From contig DUSK01000001.1 of assembly GCA_012842275.1 (NCBI GenBank), forward strand, positions 1-41,356: 41,356 bases of DNA, written 5' to 3'. This DNA comes from Syntrophaceticus sp. Lineage in GTDB: Bacteria; Bacillota; DSM-12270; Thermacetogeniales; Thermacetogeniaceae. The notes under the pieces are model-generated. The model was not told the DNA's origin. It ran no database searches and saw nothing but the letters and a program-made list of their open reading frames with translations. The translations under genes and the position numbers were made by a program. Shown here piece by piece: positions 8,980 to 17,009 of this stretch (position 1 is its first letter; the number at the start of each line of letters is the position of its first letter).

Positions 8980-9027
8980 ATGTTTGACAGCTTCCTTTTG
9001 TTGCACAACAGATACTCTGGATTTTAA
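8980..9027 (+). CDS. Possible 15-codon leader ORF upstream of cheA
   Basis: ATG at 8980 follows AAGGGAG with a 5-nt spacer, a better ribosome binding site than many genes here have. It encodes 15 residues (MFDSFLLLHNRYSGF) and ends 24 bp before the cheA GTG. It might be a leader peptide, a coupling device or chance. I know of no homologue. Confidence is low because 15 codons carry little coding signal. Confidence 0.2.
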   Translation: MFDSFLLLHNRYSGF

Positions 9028-9050
9028 CAAAAGAATAGGGGGTTTCAGTT

Positions 9051-11009
9051 GTGGACTTATCTCAGTATATGGATATTTTTGTGGCTGAATCTCAAGAACA
9101 CCTGGATAATTTGAATAAAAATTTATTGTTGTTGGAAAAAAATCCTGATAATAACAGTATTTTAAATGAAATATTCCGTTCCGCACATACACTCAAAGGT
9201 ATGGCTGCTACCATGGGTTTGGAGAGAACGGCAGAATTGACCCATGAGATGGAAACGGTATTGAGCTTACTCAAAGAAGGTAAAATTGCTGTAAAACAGG
9301 ATATTATTGATCTGTTGCTTAGTTGTTTAGATGATCTTAATGCAATGATCAGTGGTTTTGTAGAAGACGGAAAAGAACCCTGTATCGCTCAAGGTTTGAT
9401 TGATGCTCTGCGCAATCTTAGTGAGAGTGGCAGTGATTCTAGCCAAGAGCAAACAGATTCTTCAGATATTGAATTTAATGAATATGAATTATCTGTTTTA
9501 AAGGCATCAAAAGAGAGCAATTACAAGTCTTATCACATCAAAATTGAACTGGCTGAAGGAACAGTAATGAAAGCTGCCCGTGCTTTTATGGTGTTCCGCT
9601 GTTTAGAAGATTTCGGTCAGATTATTAAATGCATACCCCCTGTTCAGGATCTGGAAGAGGAGAAATTTGACAATAGTTTTGAAATATTTTTAATAACTAT
9701 GGATGATATTGAAAAAATCGCGACAGATCTGAATAGGATATCAGAAGTAAGAGTTGCTTCTATCACAGAGGTCAACATCGATAAATCATCAAAAACTTCA
9801 GCTGGAGATAACCAAAAAGATAGCACAGAGGCTGAAAATTCTATCATTTCCAACAAGGCACTGCTTTTAAAGACCGTCAGGGTAGATATCGACAGGCTTG
9901 ATGATATGATGAATTTAGTCGGTGAGTTGGTGATCAATAAAACCCGTTTAGAACAGATAGCCAGTGGTTACCGGATGAGTGAATTAGAAGAGGCTATCGA
10001 GCAGATGGGGAGGCTGACCACAGATCTGCAATCACTGGTAATGAAGGTGCGTATGGTTCCTATTAGACAGGTTTTTGACAGGTTTCCCAGGATGGTGCGT
10101 GATATCAGTCACAGTCTAAACAAATCTGTTGAGCTTGTTATTGAAGGTGAACAGACAGAACTGGATCGTACAGTTATCGATGAGATAGGTGAACCGCTGG
10201 TGCATCTGATCAGAAACGCTTTGGACCATGGCATTGAACCCCCAGATGTAAGAGCTGAAGCTGACAAACCAAAAACAGCACTTCTCCGGCTGGCCGCAAG
10301 ACAGGAAGGGAATAATGTGATCATTGAAGTGGAAGATGATGGGGAAGGCATAGATATCAATGAGGTCCGCAAACAGGCAATTAATAAAGGGTTTATCGAT
10401 CCCCGGGAAGGGGAACTTCTAGATGACAAGGCTGTATTGAATATTATCTTCGAACCCGGGTTCAGCACCAATAACACAGTTAATGATATTTCCGGCCGGG
10501 GTGTTGGTATGGATGTAGTTAAATCAAAAATAGAATCATTGAACGGAACTGTTGACATTGAAACCGAAAAGGGGAAAGGAACAAAGGTTATCATCAACCT
10601 TCCCCTTACCCTGGCTATTATTCAAGCTCTCCTGGTAAAGGTAGGGGAAGAGCAGTATGCCATTCCTCTTCATTCCATTGATGAGACTACTTTTCTGATC
10701 CCTGAGCAGATCAAAATGGTACAAAACCAAGAAGTGTTTTTATTAAGGGATATGGTTCTTCCTTTGATCAGGTGTAGCCGCCTGCTGGAGGTGCCAACTG
10801 CAGATCAGAAAAATGGTGAGGAGTTTGTGGTGGTGGTCCATAAAGGGGCGCAGCGCCTGGGGCTTGTGGTGGACCAGTTGGTTGGACAACAGGAAATAGT
10901 GATCAAACCGCTGGGAAATCTGTTGTCAGGAATACCCGGTATTGCTGGGGCAACCATCCTAGGTAATGGTCAGGTTGCTATTATTCTTGATGTTAATAGT
11001 CTGTTTTAA
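9051..11009 (+). CDS. cheA: Chemotaxis histidine kinase CheA
   Basis: The product has 652 residues with all modules in order. P1 (Hpt) carries phospho-acceptor H46 in RSAHTLKGMA. A P2-like region lies at about 165-245 and the P3 dimerisation helices at about 275-340. The P4 kinase has the N-box HLIRNALDHG near 385, the G1 box DDGEG near 428 and the G2 box GRGVGMD near 481. A CheW-like P5 domain forms the C-terminus. CheA passes phosphate from receptors to CheY. The start is GTG. cheW follows after 12 bp. Confidence 0.97.
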   Translation: MDLSQYMDIFVAESQEHLDNLNKNLLLLEKNPDNNSILNEIFRSAHTLKGMAATMGLERTAELTHEMETVLSLLKEGKIAVKQDIIDLLLSCLDDLNAMISGFVEDGKEPCIAQGLIDALRNLSESGSDSSQEQTDSSDIEFNEYELSVLKASKESNYKSYHIKIELAEGTVMKAARAFMVFRCLEDFGQIIKCIPPVQDLEEEKFDNSFEIFLITMDDIEKIATDLNRISEVRVASITEVNIDKSSKTSAGDNQKDSTEAENSIISNKALLLKTVRVDIDRLDDMMNLVGELVINKTRLEQIASGYRMSELEEAIEQMGRLTTDLQSLVMKVRMVPIRQVFDRFPRMVRDISHSLNKSVELVIEGEQTELDRTVIDEIGEPLVHLIRNALDHGIEPPDVRAEADKPKTALLRLAARQEGNNVIIEVEDDGEGIDINEVRKQAINKGFIDPREGELLDDKAVLNIIFEPGFSTNNTVNDISGRGVGMDVVKSKIESLNGTVDIETEKGKGTKVIINLPLTLAIIQALLVKVGEEQYAIPLHSIDETTFLIPEQIKMVQNQEVFLLRDMVLPLIRCSRLLEVPTADQKNGEEFVVVVHKGAQRLGLVVDQLVGQQEIVIKPLGNLLSGIPGIAGATILGNGQVAIILDVNSLF

Positions 11010-11021
11010 GGGGGAATCGAT

Positions 11022-11501
11022 GTGGTGAACCAGGAACCAGGCAATCATACAACAGAGCACCGGCAGGTTGTCCATTTTACAATAGGTCCGGAAAATTATG
11101 GCCTTGAAGTGGAGCAAGTTCAGGAAATTATCCGACCGCTACCTGTTACACGGGTTCCCTTTGCACCTGCTTTTATTGAAGGGGTAATTAACCTTCGTGG
11201 ATGTATTATCCCTGTTATCAAACTCGATGACCTATTGGGAAAACAGCTATCAGAAAATAATGGCTACAGCAGGGTGGTTATTGCTCATTATCAGGAAATA
11301 ACGGTTGGCTTGAAGGTTGACAGTGTCAAAGGTGTGGTTTACCTGGATATTGATTTTGCTGATCCTATCCTTAAACAGGCACAGATCAAAACAAGATATA
11401 TATCAGGCATCGGAAAACTTAATGATCAATTGATTTTACTGCTTGATTTAGCATCATTGCTGGATGATGCTAAATTAAACAAGCAGGAGGAGAAGTGTTA
11501 G
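11022..11501 (+). CDS. cheW: Chemotaxis coupling protein CheW
   Basis: This 159-residue protein is a single CheW domain. The family motifs VEQVQEIIRP, TRVPFAPAFIEGVINLRG and PVIKLDDLLG are in the usual order. CheW links chemoreceptors to CheA in the signalling array. The start is GTG at 11022, with GTG 11025 directly after it as an alternative. Its last codons overlap the cheC start by 7 bp, indicating coupled translation. Confidence 0.96.
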   Translation: MVNQEPGNHTTEHRQVVHFTIGPENYGLEVEQVQEIIRPLPVTRVPFAPAFIEGVINLRGCIIPVIKLDDLLGKQLSENNGYSRVVIAHYQEITVGLKVDSVKGVVYLDIDFADPILKQAQIKTRYISGIGKLNDQLILLLDLASLLDDAKLNKQEEKC

Positions 11502-12124
11502 CATTGGATGATATGTTGAAGCTGAACAATGTACAGTTGGATGCTATCAAAGAAGTGGGCAATATTGGTGCAGGTAATGCAGCAACAGCCCTTTCCAAAC
11601 TGATCAAAACCCGTGTGGAGATGAGTGTGCCGGACATCATGATTCTGCCTTTCTCCCGCATTACCGCCACAATAGGGGGTCCTGATGCTCATGTTACAGC
11701 CATTTTTTATACTATTAAAGGTCAGGCACCTGGAACTCTCTTGTTTTTGATCCCTATCATAGATGCTAGAAAGATCGCTGATGTTTTGTTAAACAAAGAT
11801 ATTAGTCATGACCAAGTTTCATTTGATGAAATGGACTGCTCAGCCCTCACAGAATTGGGAAACATTATGGCAGGATCATTTCTCAATGCCTTAAATATGT
11901 TTACATCAATCCATTTTGAGCCTACAGTTCCTGCACTTTGTATTGACATGGTTGGGGCTATCCTGGGGAGTGTGCTGACCAATTTAGGTATGGTCAGCGA
12001 TTATGTATTATTCATAAAAACCGAATTTAAATATCAGGGAAACCATGCTCTGGGAAATCTGTATTTTTTACCTGAAGCCGAAGCATTACAAGTAATACTT
12101 AAATCACTCGGGGTGAACAATTAG
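11495..12124 (+). CDS. cheC: CheY-P phosphatase CheC
   Basis: The product has 209 residues. Both CheC-type phosphatase centres fit the D/S-x3-E-x2-N-x22-P pattern exactly: one in DAIKEVGN near the N-terminus and one in SALTELGN about 100 residues later, each followed by the Pro at the right spacing. Having two intact centres matches CheC rather than CheX or FliY. CheC dephosphorylates CheY-P and is stimulated by CheD, encoded next. The start is GTG with an AGGAGGAG site. Confidence 0.95.
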   Translation: MLALDDMLKLNNVQLDAIKEVGNIGAGNAATALSKLIKTRVEMSVPDIMILPFSRITATIGGPDAHVTAIFYTIKGQAPGTLLFLIPIIDARKIADVLLNKDISHDQVSFDEMDCSALTELGNIMAGSFLNALNMFTSIHFEPTVPALCIDMVGAILGSVLTNLGMVSDYVLFIKTEFKYQGNHALGNLYFLPEAEALQVILKSLGVNN

Positions 12125-12613
12125 GTGAATAAAACCTGCCTCAATGTTGAAATTGCTGAGTATAAAGCTGCCAAAAATCCCACAGAGCTGGTAACTATCG
12201 GATTGGGATCATGTGTTGGTATTTGTTTATATGATCCTGTTGCCAGGGTCGGTGGACTGGCCCATGTGATGCTTCCCGATTCCACACAGGCGCGCTCATC
12301 TAATAACAAAGGAAAATTTGTTGATACAGCGATACCTGCTCTTATTGCAGATATGTCGAAGCTTGGCGCTGACAGATCACGTCTTGTGGCTAAGATCGTT
12401 GGCGGGGCGGAAATGTTCAGTTTTACTAATGCCTCTGATTTTATGCGTATAGGGAAACGAAATGTGGAAGCAACACTTGCTGCTCTAAAGGCAGAAAAAA
12501 TACCTATCATCGCTCAGGATACAGGTAAAAACTATGGCCGCAGTATAAGGTTCTGCACAGATAACGGACAGCTGTACATCAAAAGCATTGCCCACGGGGA
12601 AAAGATTATGTAG
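12125..12613 (+). CDS. cheD: Chemoreceptor glutamine deamidase CheD
   Basis: This 162-residue protein has the CheD signature: catalytic C30 in GLGSCVGICLYD and H47 in GLAHVMLP, plus the KIVGGAEMF stretch. CheD deamidates receptor glutamines and binds CheC to enhance its phosphatase activity, so cheC-cheD adjacency is functionally meaningful. The GTG start comes directly after the cheC stop with no gap. Confidence 0.96.
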   Translation: MNKTCLNVEIAEYKAAKNPTELVTIGLGSCVGICLYDPVARVGGLAHVMLPDSTQARSSNNKGKFVDTAIPALIADMSKLGADRSRLVAKIVGGAEMFSFTNASDFMRIGKRNVEATLAALKAEKIPIIAQDTGKNYGRSIRFCTDNGQLYIKSIAHGEKIM

Positions 12614-12636
12614 GGCAAAGGTCAGGTGAAAAATGG

Positions 12637-13416
12637 ATGGGATTTGATGAAAATCAGCTCTGGCAGGATTATAAAAAAAATCATAATCTAGAGTCACGGG
12701 AAAAGATAATATTACATTATGTTCCTTTAGTCAGGTATGTTGCCAGTCGTTTTGCACCTGGGCTCAAGGGATATTTTGAGTTTGACGATCTGGTAAGTGC
12801 GGGTATTTATGGTTTGATCAATGCAGTGGAAAGGTTTAATCCTGATCTGGGATTTAAGTTTGAGACCTATGCTATATCACGGATTAAAGGTTCTATTGTT
12901 GATTGGCTGCGGTCTTTAAATTGGGTACCGCACTCTACCTTAAAAAAGGCCCAAGAGCTTGAAGATGCGATGTTGAAGCTTGAACAACAACTGGGGAGAG
13001 CACCTGAGGATAAGGAAGTAGCGGATTACTTGGGTTTGAGCCTGGATGAATACCAGCAGTTATTACAACAGACTGCTCCGATTATACTGATATCTCTTGA
13101 TGATCTTCAAAGCTCTGCCGGAGATGATGGAAATTCCAATCTGCTCTTTCAAGAGTTGATACCGGATCCCAATGCAGTGGATCCTGAATCATTTCTAGAA
13201 TACAGAGAAATAAAAGAAACCCTGGTGGATGCAATCAGGAAATTACCGGAAAGGGAGGCTCTGGTGATAACGCTCTACTACTATGAGGGCCTCACATTAA
13301 AAGAAATAGGTCAGGTACTCGAAGTTTCTGAATCAAGGGTATCTCAGCTGCACACAAAAGCTGTATTAAGATTGCGTGGAAAGCTGAGTAGAAAAAAGAA
13401 GGAGTTGTTAGTATAA
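12637..13416 (+). CDS. sigD: Sigma factor SigD/FliA (sigma-28) for motility genes
   Basis: This 259-residue group 3 sigma factor contains region 2 (YVPLVRYVASRFAPG, FDDLVSAGIYGLINAVERF, YAISRIKGSIVDWLR), region 3 (LEQQLGRAPEDKEVADYLG) and region 4 (LPEREALVITLYYYEGLTLKEIG...SESRVSQLH). This is the sigma-28 architecture. It would direct RNA polymerase to flagellin and late chemotaxis promoters. AGGTGA lies 7 nt before the ATG. As in B. subtilis it is near the end of the operon, so distance from the operon promoter may affect its level. Confidence 0.95.
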   Translation: MGFDENQLWQDYKKNHNLESREKIILHYVPLVRYVASRFAPGLKGYFEFDDLVSAGIYGLINAVERFNPDLGFKFETYAISRIKGSIVDWLRSLNWVPHSTLKKAQELEDAMLKLEQQLGRAPEDKEVADYLGLSLDEYQQLLQQTAPIILISLDDLQSSAGDDGNSNLLFQELIPDPNAVDPESFLEYREIKETLVDAIRKLPEREALVITLYYYEGLTLKEIGQVLEVSESRVSQLHTKAVLRLRGKLSRKKKELLV

Positions 13417-13473
13417 ACTGGTCAGCATAAAATGTTTCACGGGGAAGGAAAAAGGGAGTAGGAGGAGAAGTTA

Positions 13474-15096
13474 ATGACTGATGAGATATTAAACAATGAA
13501 CCTAATGAACCTGCCTACTGTCTGGAGATTGCGGATGACGGGGTTTTCCTGACTGTGCATCCCAATTCAATGGAATTTGCATCCCTGTTAAATATTATTA
13601 CAGAGGAAATCAATGTTCGTGATATAGAAGAAGTGGATTTTGCCGAAGTGCAAAAAGCTTGTTGGAATAAATTAAAAAAACATAAAATTGCACCATCTCA
13701 GCAGGAATCAAAAAAAGATGGTGTTGTAATTATTGATATTAGTGAAGATGAAATGGAGGCTGTATGTACTCTCTATCCTCCTCTTGGTGATGGAAAACCG
13801 GTAACGAGAGAGCAACTGCAGAGAATATTAGACAGTAAAAATATTATTTACGGTATTGATGAGGAAAAAATCAATGAAATAACAAGCTCAGGAAAAGCAG
13901 TAAGATCTTGTGTCATAGCTAAAGGTTTACAGATAAAGAAAGGCAAAGATGCTTCAATTCAATTTAATTCATCTATTACAGAGGATAACCCCAAACCAAA
14001 GGTGCTGGATGATGGTAGAGTCGACTATTATGATCTTGGTTTAATCCATAATGTAGTTAAAGGAGAGGTAATTGCCAGGAAAATACCTGCAGTACCTGGA
14101 AGTAATGGGGTTACCGTAACAGGGAAACTACTTAAACCACCGCCTCCTAAAGATATCCCCCTTCCCAGGGGTAAAAACACAGTTGTTTCAGATGATGGGT
14201 TAAAACTGATGGCAAATACTTCCGGACATGTAGAAATACGGTCAGGACGTATTTGCGTGTTTCCGGTTTATGTTGTTCCTGGCGATGTGGATTTCTCCAC
14301 AGGCAATATCGATTTTATCGGCAGTGTTCAGGTGATGGGCAGTGTGAGAAACGGATTCTCAGTAAAGGCAGAAGGAAATGTGGAAATTATGGGCAGATTG
14401 GAAGGGGGCTATATTAATGCAGGAGGCAATATTGTAGTAAAGGAGGGGATTGTTGGACAGGGAAAAGGAAATATTAAAGCAGGTGGTTCGGTTTATGCCC
14501 GGTTTTTAGAAAATGCCCAGGTGGATGCTGGGAAGGATGTGCTGGTCGGGGATACGATCATGCACAGCACTGTAAGAGCAGGCGGTAGGATAATAGTAAG
14601 TGGGAAAAAAGGGAAAATTGTCGGTGGCCTGTGTTTTGCTGGTCTCGAGATCGAAGCAAAAGTGGTCGGATCAATAATGGAAGTTGCCACAGAATTGGAG
14701 ATCGGAATCAGCTCTCAAGACTTAAATAAGCTCCAGCTTTTATTTGAAAAGGAAAATAAAATCAAAGAGCAATTACAAAAAATCAACAGCATATTTGGCA
14801 TATATAATAATGTTAAAACTCCTGATCAGCGAAGAAAATCACAGGGACTTGAATATGATGAGCAAATTGCTGCAAAAGAAGACCTGCTCGGCCAGTTGGA
14901 AGTACTGCAAAAGGAAAAACAGAAAATCCTGGCAAAGCTGAGATTGCCGGATCGTGGAAAGGTAAAGATAAAGGATCGTGTCTATCCGGGCGTTACCATC
15001 AGATTTGGAACGATATGTCATGCTGTTAGAGATGTAACTCGGTATGTTTGCTATTATAAGCAAGGTGATGAAATTAAAAAAGCACCCTATGCCTAA
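13474..15096 (+). CDS. fapA: FapA/DUF342 family polymer-forming protein
   Basis: The product has 540 residues. The N-terminal part (about 1-190) is mixed alpha/beta. From about 195 to 405 lies a glycine-rich, repeated beta-strand pattern (GNIDFIGSVQVMGSV, AEGNVEIMGRLEGG, AGGNIVVKEGIVGQG) expected of the DUF342 beta-helix. A coiled-coil segment (about 410-480) and a short C-terminal domain follow. Members often sit in flagellar operons and are named FapA, but their mechanism is not settled. ATG has a strong AGGAGGAG site. It is the first of three post-sigD genes. Confidence 0.85.
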   Translation: MTDEILNNEPNEPAYCLEIADDGVFLTVHPNSMEFASLLNIITEEINVRDIEEVDFAEVQKACWNKLKKHKIAPSQQESKKDGVVIIDISEDEMEAVCTLYPPLGDGKPVTREQLQRILDSKNIIYGIDEEKINEITSSGKAVRSCVIAKGLQIKKGKDASIQFNSSITEDNPKPKVLDDGRVDYYDLGLIHNVVKGEVIARKIPAVPGSNGVTVTGKLLKPPPPKDIPLPRGKNTVVSDDGLKLMANTSGHVEIRSGRICVFPVYVVPGDVDFSTGNIDFIGSVQVMGSVRNGFSVKAEGNVEIMGRLEGGYINAGGNIVVKEGIVGQGKGNIKAGGSVYARFLENAQVDAGKDVLVGDTIMHSTVRAGGRIIVSGKKGKIVGGLCFAGLEIEAKVVGSIMEVATELEIGISSQDLNKLQLLFEKENKIKEQLQKINSIFGIYNNVKTPDQRRKSQGLEYDEQIAAKEDLLGQLEVLQKEKQKILAKLRLPDRGKVKIKDRVYPGVTIRFGTICHAVRDVTRYVCYYKQGDEIKKAPYA

Positions 15097-15122
15097 CAGG
15101 ACAGGATAATAGGGGGGTCTTT

Positions 15123-15443
15123 ATGACATTAAAAGCTGTGGATCTTCAGGTAATATTACCGAAGATTCAGGATGTAGGAAGAATCCAACAGGTTCAACAA
15201 TCCAACGAACAGGCGCAACAGCATAGTTTTGCTGCGCAACTGTTGCGTGAAAAAGAAATTGCCCAAAGATCTGTTCAAAGCTCACCTGAGAGTAAAGAGG
15301 GAAGGATCCGGGAGAAGGAGGAGAAGTCCGGTACTAAAAAGAATTTTGGGCAAATGGATGCGCAAGAGCGAGCGCATCATTCTGAACAGAATCAGGAGAT
15401 GCCTACAGTTGCTCCTGGTCATTTAATTGATTTGAAAATCTAA
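15123..15443 (+). CDS. Small hydrophilic protein of unknown function after fapA
   Basis: I do not recognise a named family. The 106-residue product has a hydrophobic-patterned N-terminus (LQVILPKIQDV), a Gln-rich stretch at about 24-48, then a highly charged Lys/Glu/Arg region, ending GHLIDLKI. There are no cysteines, transmembrane helix or catalytic motif. It looks partly disordered. GGGGGG upstream gives a possible ribosome binding site. It lies 26 bp after fapA and 21 bp before the swrB-position gene, so it is probably co-transcribed with motility genes. A second overlapping frame (15229-15426) looks like a shadow. Confidence 0.6.
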   Translation: MTLKAVDLQVILPKIQDVGRIQQVQQSNEQAQQHSFAAQLLREKEIAQRSVQSSPESKEGRIREKEEKSGTKKNFGQMDAQERAHHSEQNQEMPTVAPGHLIDLKI

Positions 15444-15464
15444 TCTAGAGGTGTATTAATAGAA

Positions 15465-15998
15465 ATGGAAGAACCAATCATTATCATACTATCACTGCTG
15501 ACTATAAGTGTTATCATCCTTGTTTTTGTTGTTGTTTGGCGTGACCGGAGGGACCTCAAACTCCGCAAGGCTGCTGAAGAGATCGAGAATTTAGAAAATC
15601 TACTCCGAGAAGTACAGCGTACTAAAAAGGAAATCGAGGAGATGCTGATCAAAGCCAAAAAACAAACGGACCAGGCAGTATCCAAGGTTGATAATCAAAT
15701 GAAACAGGTAAAGGCTTCGGTAGCAAGCTTAGAACAGAAAATTCGTGAAAGCAGCCGGGATAAAAATAAGCATCAAAAGTTTTCTGGAAAGGGGAAATCC
15801 CGTACTAATAAACAAAAAATGGATTCACAGCACAAAAACGAAGGGAAAAACACTCCAAAAATTGATGACGGAGAAAAATACGCCAAAATGGTGGAGTTGG
15901 CAAATCAGGGCTTAAGCAATGAAGAAATTGCAAAAATACTGAATCTGGGATCTGAAGAAGTAGACCTGGTTTTAAAATTGAAACAAAACATTAGTTAA
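15465..15998 (+). CDS. Membrane-anchored coiled-coil protein, SwrB-like by position (DUF6115 type)
   Basis: The product has 177 residues. A single N-terminal transmembrane helix (about 4-25) is followed by a long charged coiled coil (about 30-95), a basic low-complexity linker, and a C-terminal helix-turn-helix-like segment (about 140-175, LANQGLSNEEIAKILNLG). It occupies the sigD-to-rpsB position held by swrB (ylxL) in B. subtilis. There a similar bitopic protein promotes flagellar export-gate/basal-body maturation. Topology and position support a SwrB-type role, but sequence identity is not something I can measure here. It is the last gene before the operon terminator. Confidence 0.65.
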   Translation: MEEPIIIILSLLTISVIILVFVVVWRDRRDLKLRKAAEEIENLENLLREVQRTKKEIEEMLIKAKKQTDQAVSKVDNQMKQVKASVASLEQKIRESSRDKNKHQKFSGKGKSRTNKQKMDSQHKNEGKNTPKIDDGEKYAKMVELANQGLSNEEIAKILNLGSEEVDLVLKLKQNIS

Positions 15999-16002
15999 AA
16001 AT

Positions 16003-16041
16003 ATAAGTTTAAAAAATAAGTTTAATAAATAAGTTAAGATT
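16003..16041 (+). repeat. Three 13-bp tandem direct repeats before the terminator
   Basis: Units starting at 16003, 16016 and 16029 share ATAAGTTTAA, the third being imperfect, at an exact 13-bp period. They lie directly after the stop of the SwrB-like gene and end 5 bp before the terminator stem. The A/T content is very high. Possible meanings are replication slippage or a protein binding array. Confidence 0.6.
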
Positions 16042-16045
16042 ATTC

Positions 16046-16077
16046 AGCACCTTTCAAGGAGAAAGGTGCTTTTTATT
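16046..16077 (+). terminator. Rho-independent terminator of the flagellar/chemotaxis operon
   Basis: AGCACCTTTC (16046-16055) pairs perfectly with GAAAGGTGCT (16061-16070) around a 5-nt loop and is followed by TTTTATTT. It separates the motility genes from rpsB. Confidence 0.9.
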
Positions 16078-16117
16078 TGAGCAGCAGACCATTAATCACT
16101 AAAATCCGGTGATTTTG

Positions 16118-16147
16118 TTGCTTGAATCCATTTCTTTGTGTTATACT
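16118..16147 (+). promoter_or_regulatory. Sigma-A promoter of rpsB operon
   Basis: TTGCTT (16118-16123), an 18-nt spacer, then TATACT (16142-16147). This predicts initiation near 16154 and a leader of about 95 nt. It is the only good candidate in the gap after the upstream terminator. Confidence 0.65.
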
Positions 16148-16180
16148 ATCGGTTGATAAAAACACACGTCAGCTTTAGAG

Positions 16181-16209
16181 TCAGGCAGGGGTCCTGCGGG
16201 TCTGCCTGA
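16181..16209 (+). promoter_or_regulatory. rpsB leader with two mutually exclusive hairpins
   Basis: TCAGGCAG (16181-16188) can pair with CTGCCTGA (16202-16209). Alternatively GCAGG (16185-16189) can pair with CCTGC (16193-16197). The two pairings share bases, so only one can form. The position in the S2 leader suggests autoregulation, which is known for rpsB in other bacteria, but no regulator can be named from sequence. Confidence 0.5.
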
Positions 16210-16248
16210 TTATGAAAGCGGCGGAGGCAAAACCAAAGGAGGAAAAAC

Positions 16249-16989
16249 ATGTCAGTAGTCACTATGAAACAGTTGCTTGAAGCAGGGGTTCATTTCGGTC
16301 ACCAGACAAGACGCTGGAATCCCAAAATGGCTCCCTATATTTTTACGGAGCGCAATGGTATTTATATCATCGATCTACAGAAAACTGTAAAGAAGATCGA
16401 GGAAGCCTGCAACTTTATTAAAGAGGTTGTTGGCGAAGGGAAAAGTGTGCTTTTTGTAGGCACCAAAAAACAGGCACAGGATTCGGTAAGGGAAGAAGCT
16501 GAAAGATGCGGGATGTTTTATGTTAATGTCAGATGGCTTGGTGGTATGCTTACCAATTTCCAGACCATCCGCCAAAGGGTTGAGCGGTTGCGTGAGTTAG
16601 AAAAAATGGAAGAAAGCGGCCACATGGAGCTTCTCCCCAAAAAAGAGGTCATCAAGCTGAAAGGAGAAAAAGAAAAACTTGAACGCTTTTTAAAAGGAAT
16701 TAAAGACATGGATGAGCTTCCCGGGGTTCTTTTTATAGTTGATACCAGAAAAGAACAGATCGCGGTAAAGGAAGCTCGTAAATTAGGTATACCAACAATA
16801 GGTATTGTTGATACAAACTGCGATCCTGATGAGATTGATTATGTGATACCTGGTAACGATGATGCCATCAGGGCTGTCCGGCTTTTGACTTCAAAAATAG
16901 CTGATGCTGTTTTGGAAGCAAAGCAAGGGGAACAGGTTGAAGAAGAACAACAAGAACAAGAACAAGAACTAGAACTAGAAGAAGAGTAA
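16249..16989 (+). CDS. rpsB: 30S ribosomal protein S2
   Basis: The product has 246 residues. It opens with the family motif [19 protein letters not shown] and contains [15 protein letters not shown] and the [23 protein letters not shown] region (signature 2). S2 sits at the head-body junction of the 30S subunit. The last 20 or so residues are an acidic/glutamine tail encoded by a simple hexanucleotide repeat, longer and lower in complexity than the conserved core. The ATG has AAAGGAGG 6 nt upstream. It heads the rpsB-tsf-pyrH-frr group. Confidence 0.98.
   Translation: MSVVTMKQLLEAGVHFGHQTRRWNPKMAPYIFTERNGIYIIDLQKTVKKIEEACNFIKEVVGEGKSVLFVGTKKQAQDSVREEAERCGMFYVNVRWLGGMLTNFQTIRQRVERLRELEKMEESGHMELLPKKEVIKLKGEKEKLERFLKGIKDMDELPGVLFIVDTRKEQIAVKEARKLGIPTIGIVDTNCDPDEIDYVIPGNDDAIRAVRLLTSKIADAVLEAKQGEQVEEEQQEQEQELELEEE
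16945..16986 (+). repeat. Hexanucleotide simple repeat in the rpsB 3' end
   Basis: GAACAA units at 16945, 16954 and 16960 and GAACTA units at 16966 and 16972, with flanking GAA codons, encode an alternating Glu-Gln/Glu-Leu tail. The four units from 16954 to 16977 are in perfect tandem register. Confidence 0.75.
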
Positions 16990-17009
16990 ATTATATGGAG
17001 GGGATCCAT

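Noticed and set aside
8984-9016. TTGACA with GATACT as a cheA promoter
   Set aside because: The spacer would be 21 nt, which is too long.
10109-10597. 162-codon minus-strand open frame
   Set aside because: It is antisense to the CheA kinase domain, and its Ser-rich translation is typical of a shadow frame.
15229-15426. 65-codon + strand frame within the unknown small gene
   Set aside because: It overlaps the better-placed 15123-15443 frame in another register and has a very basic composition, consistent with a shadow.
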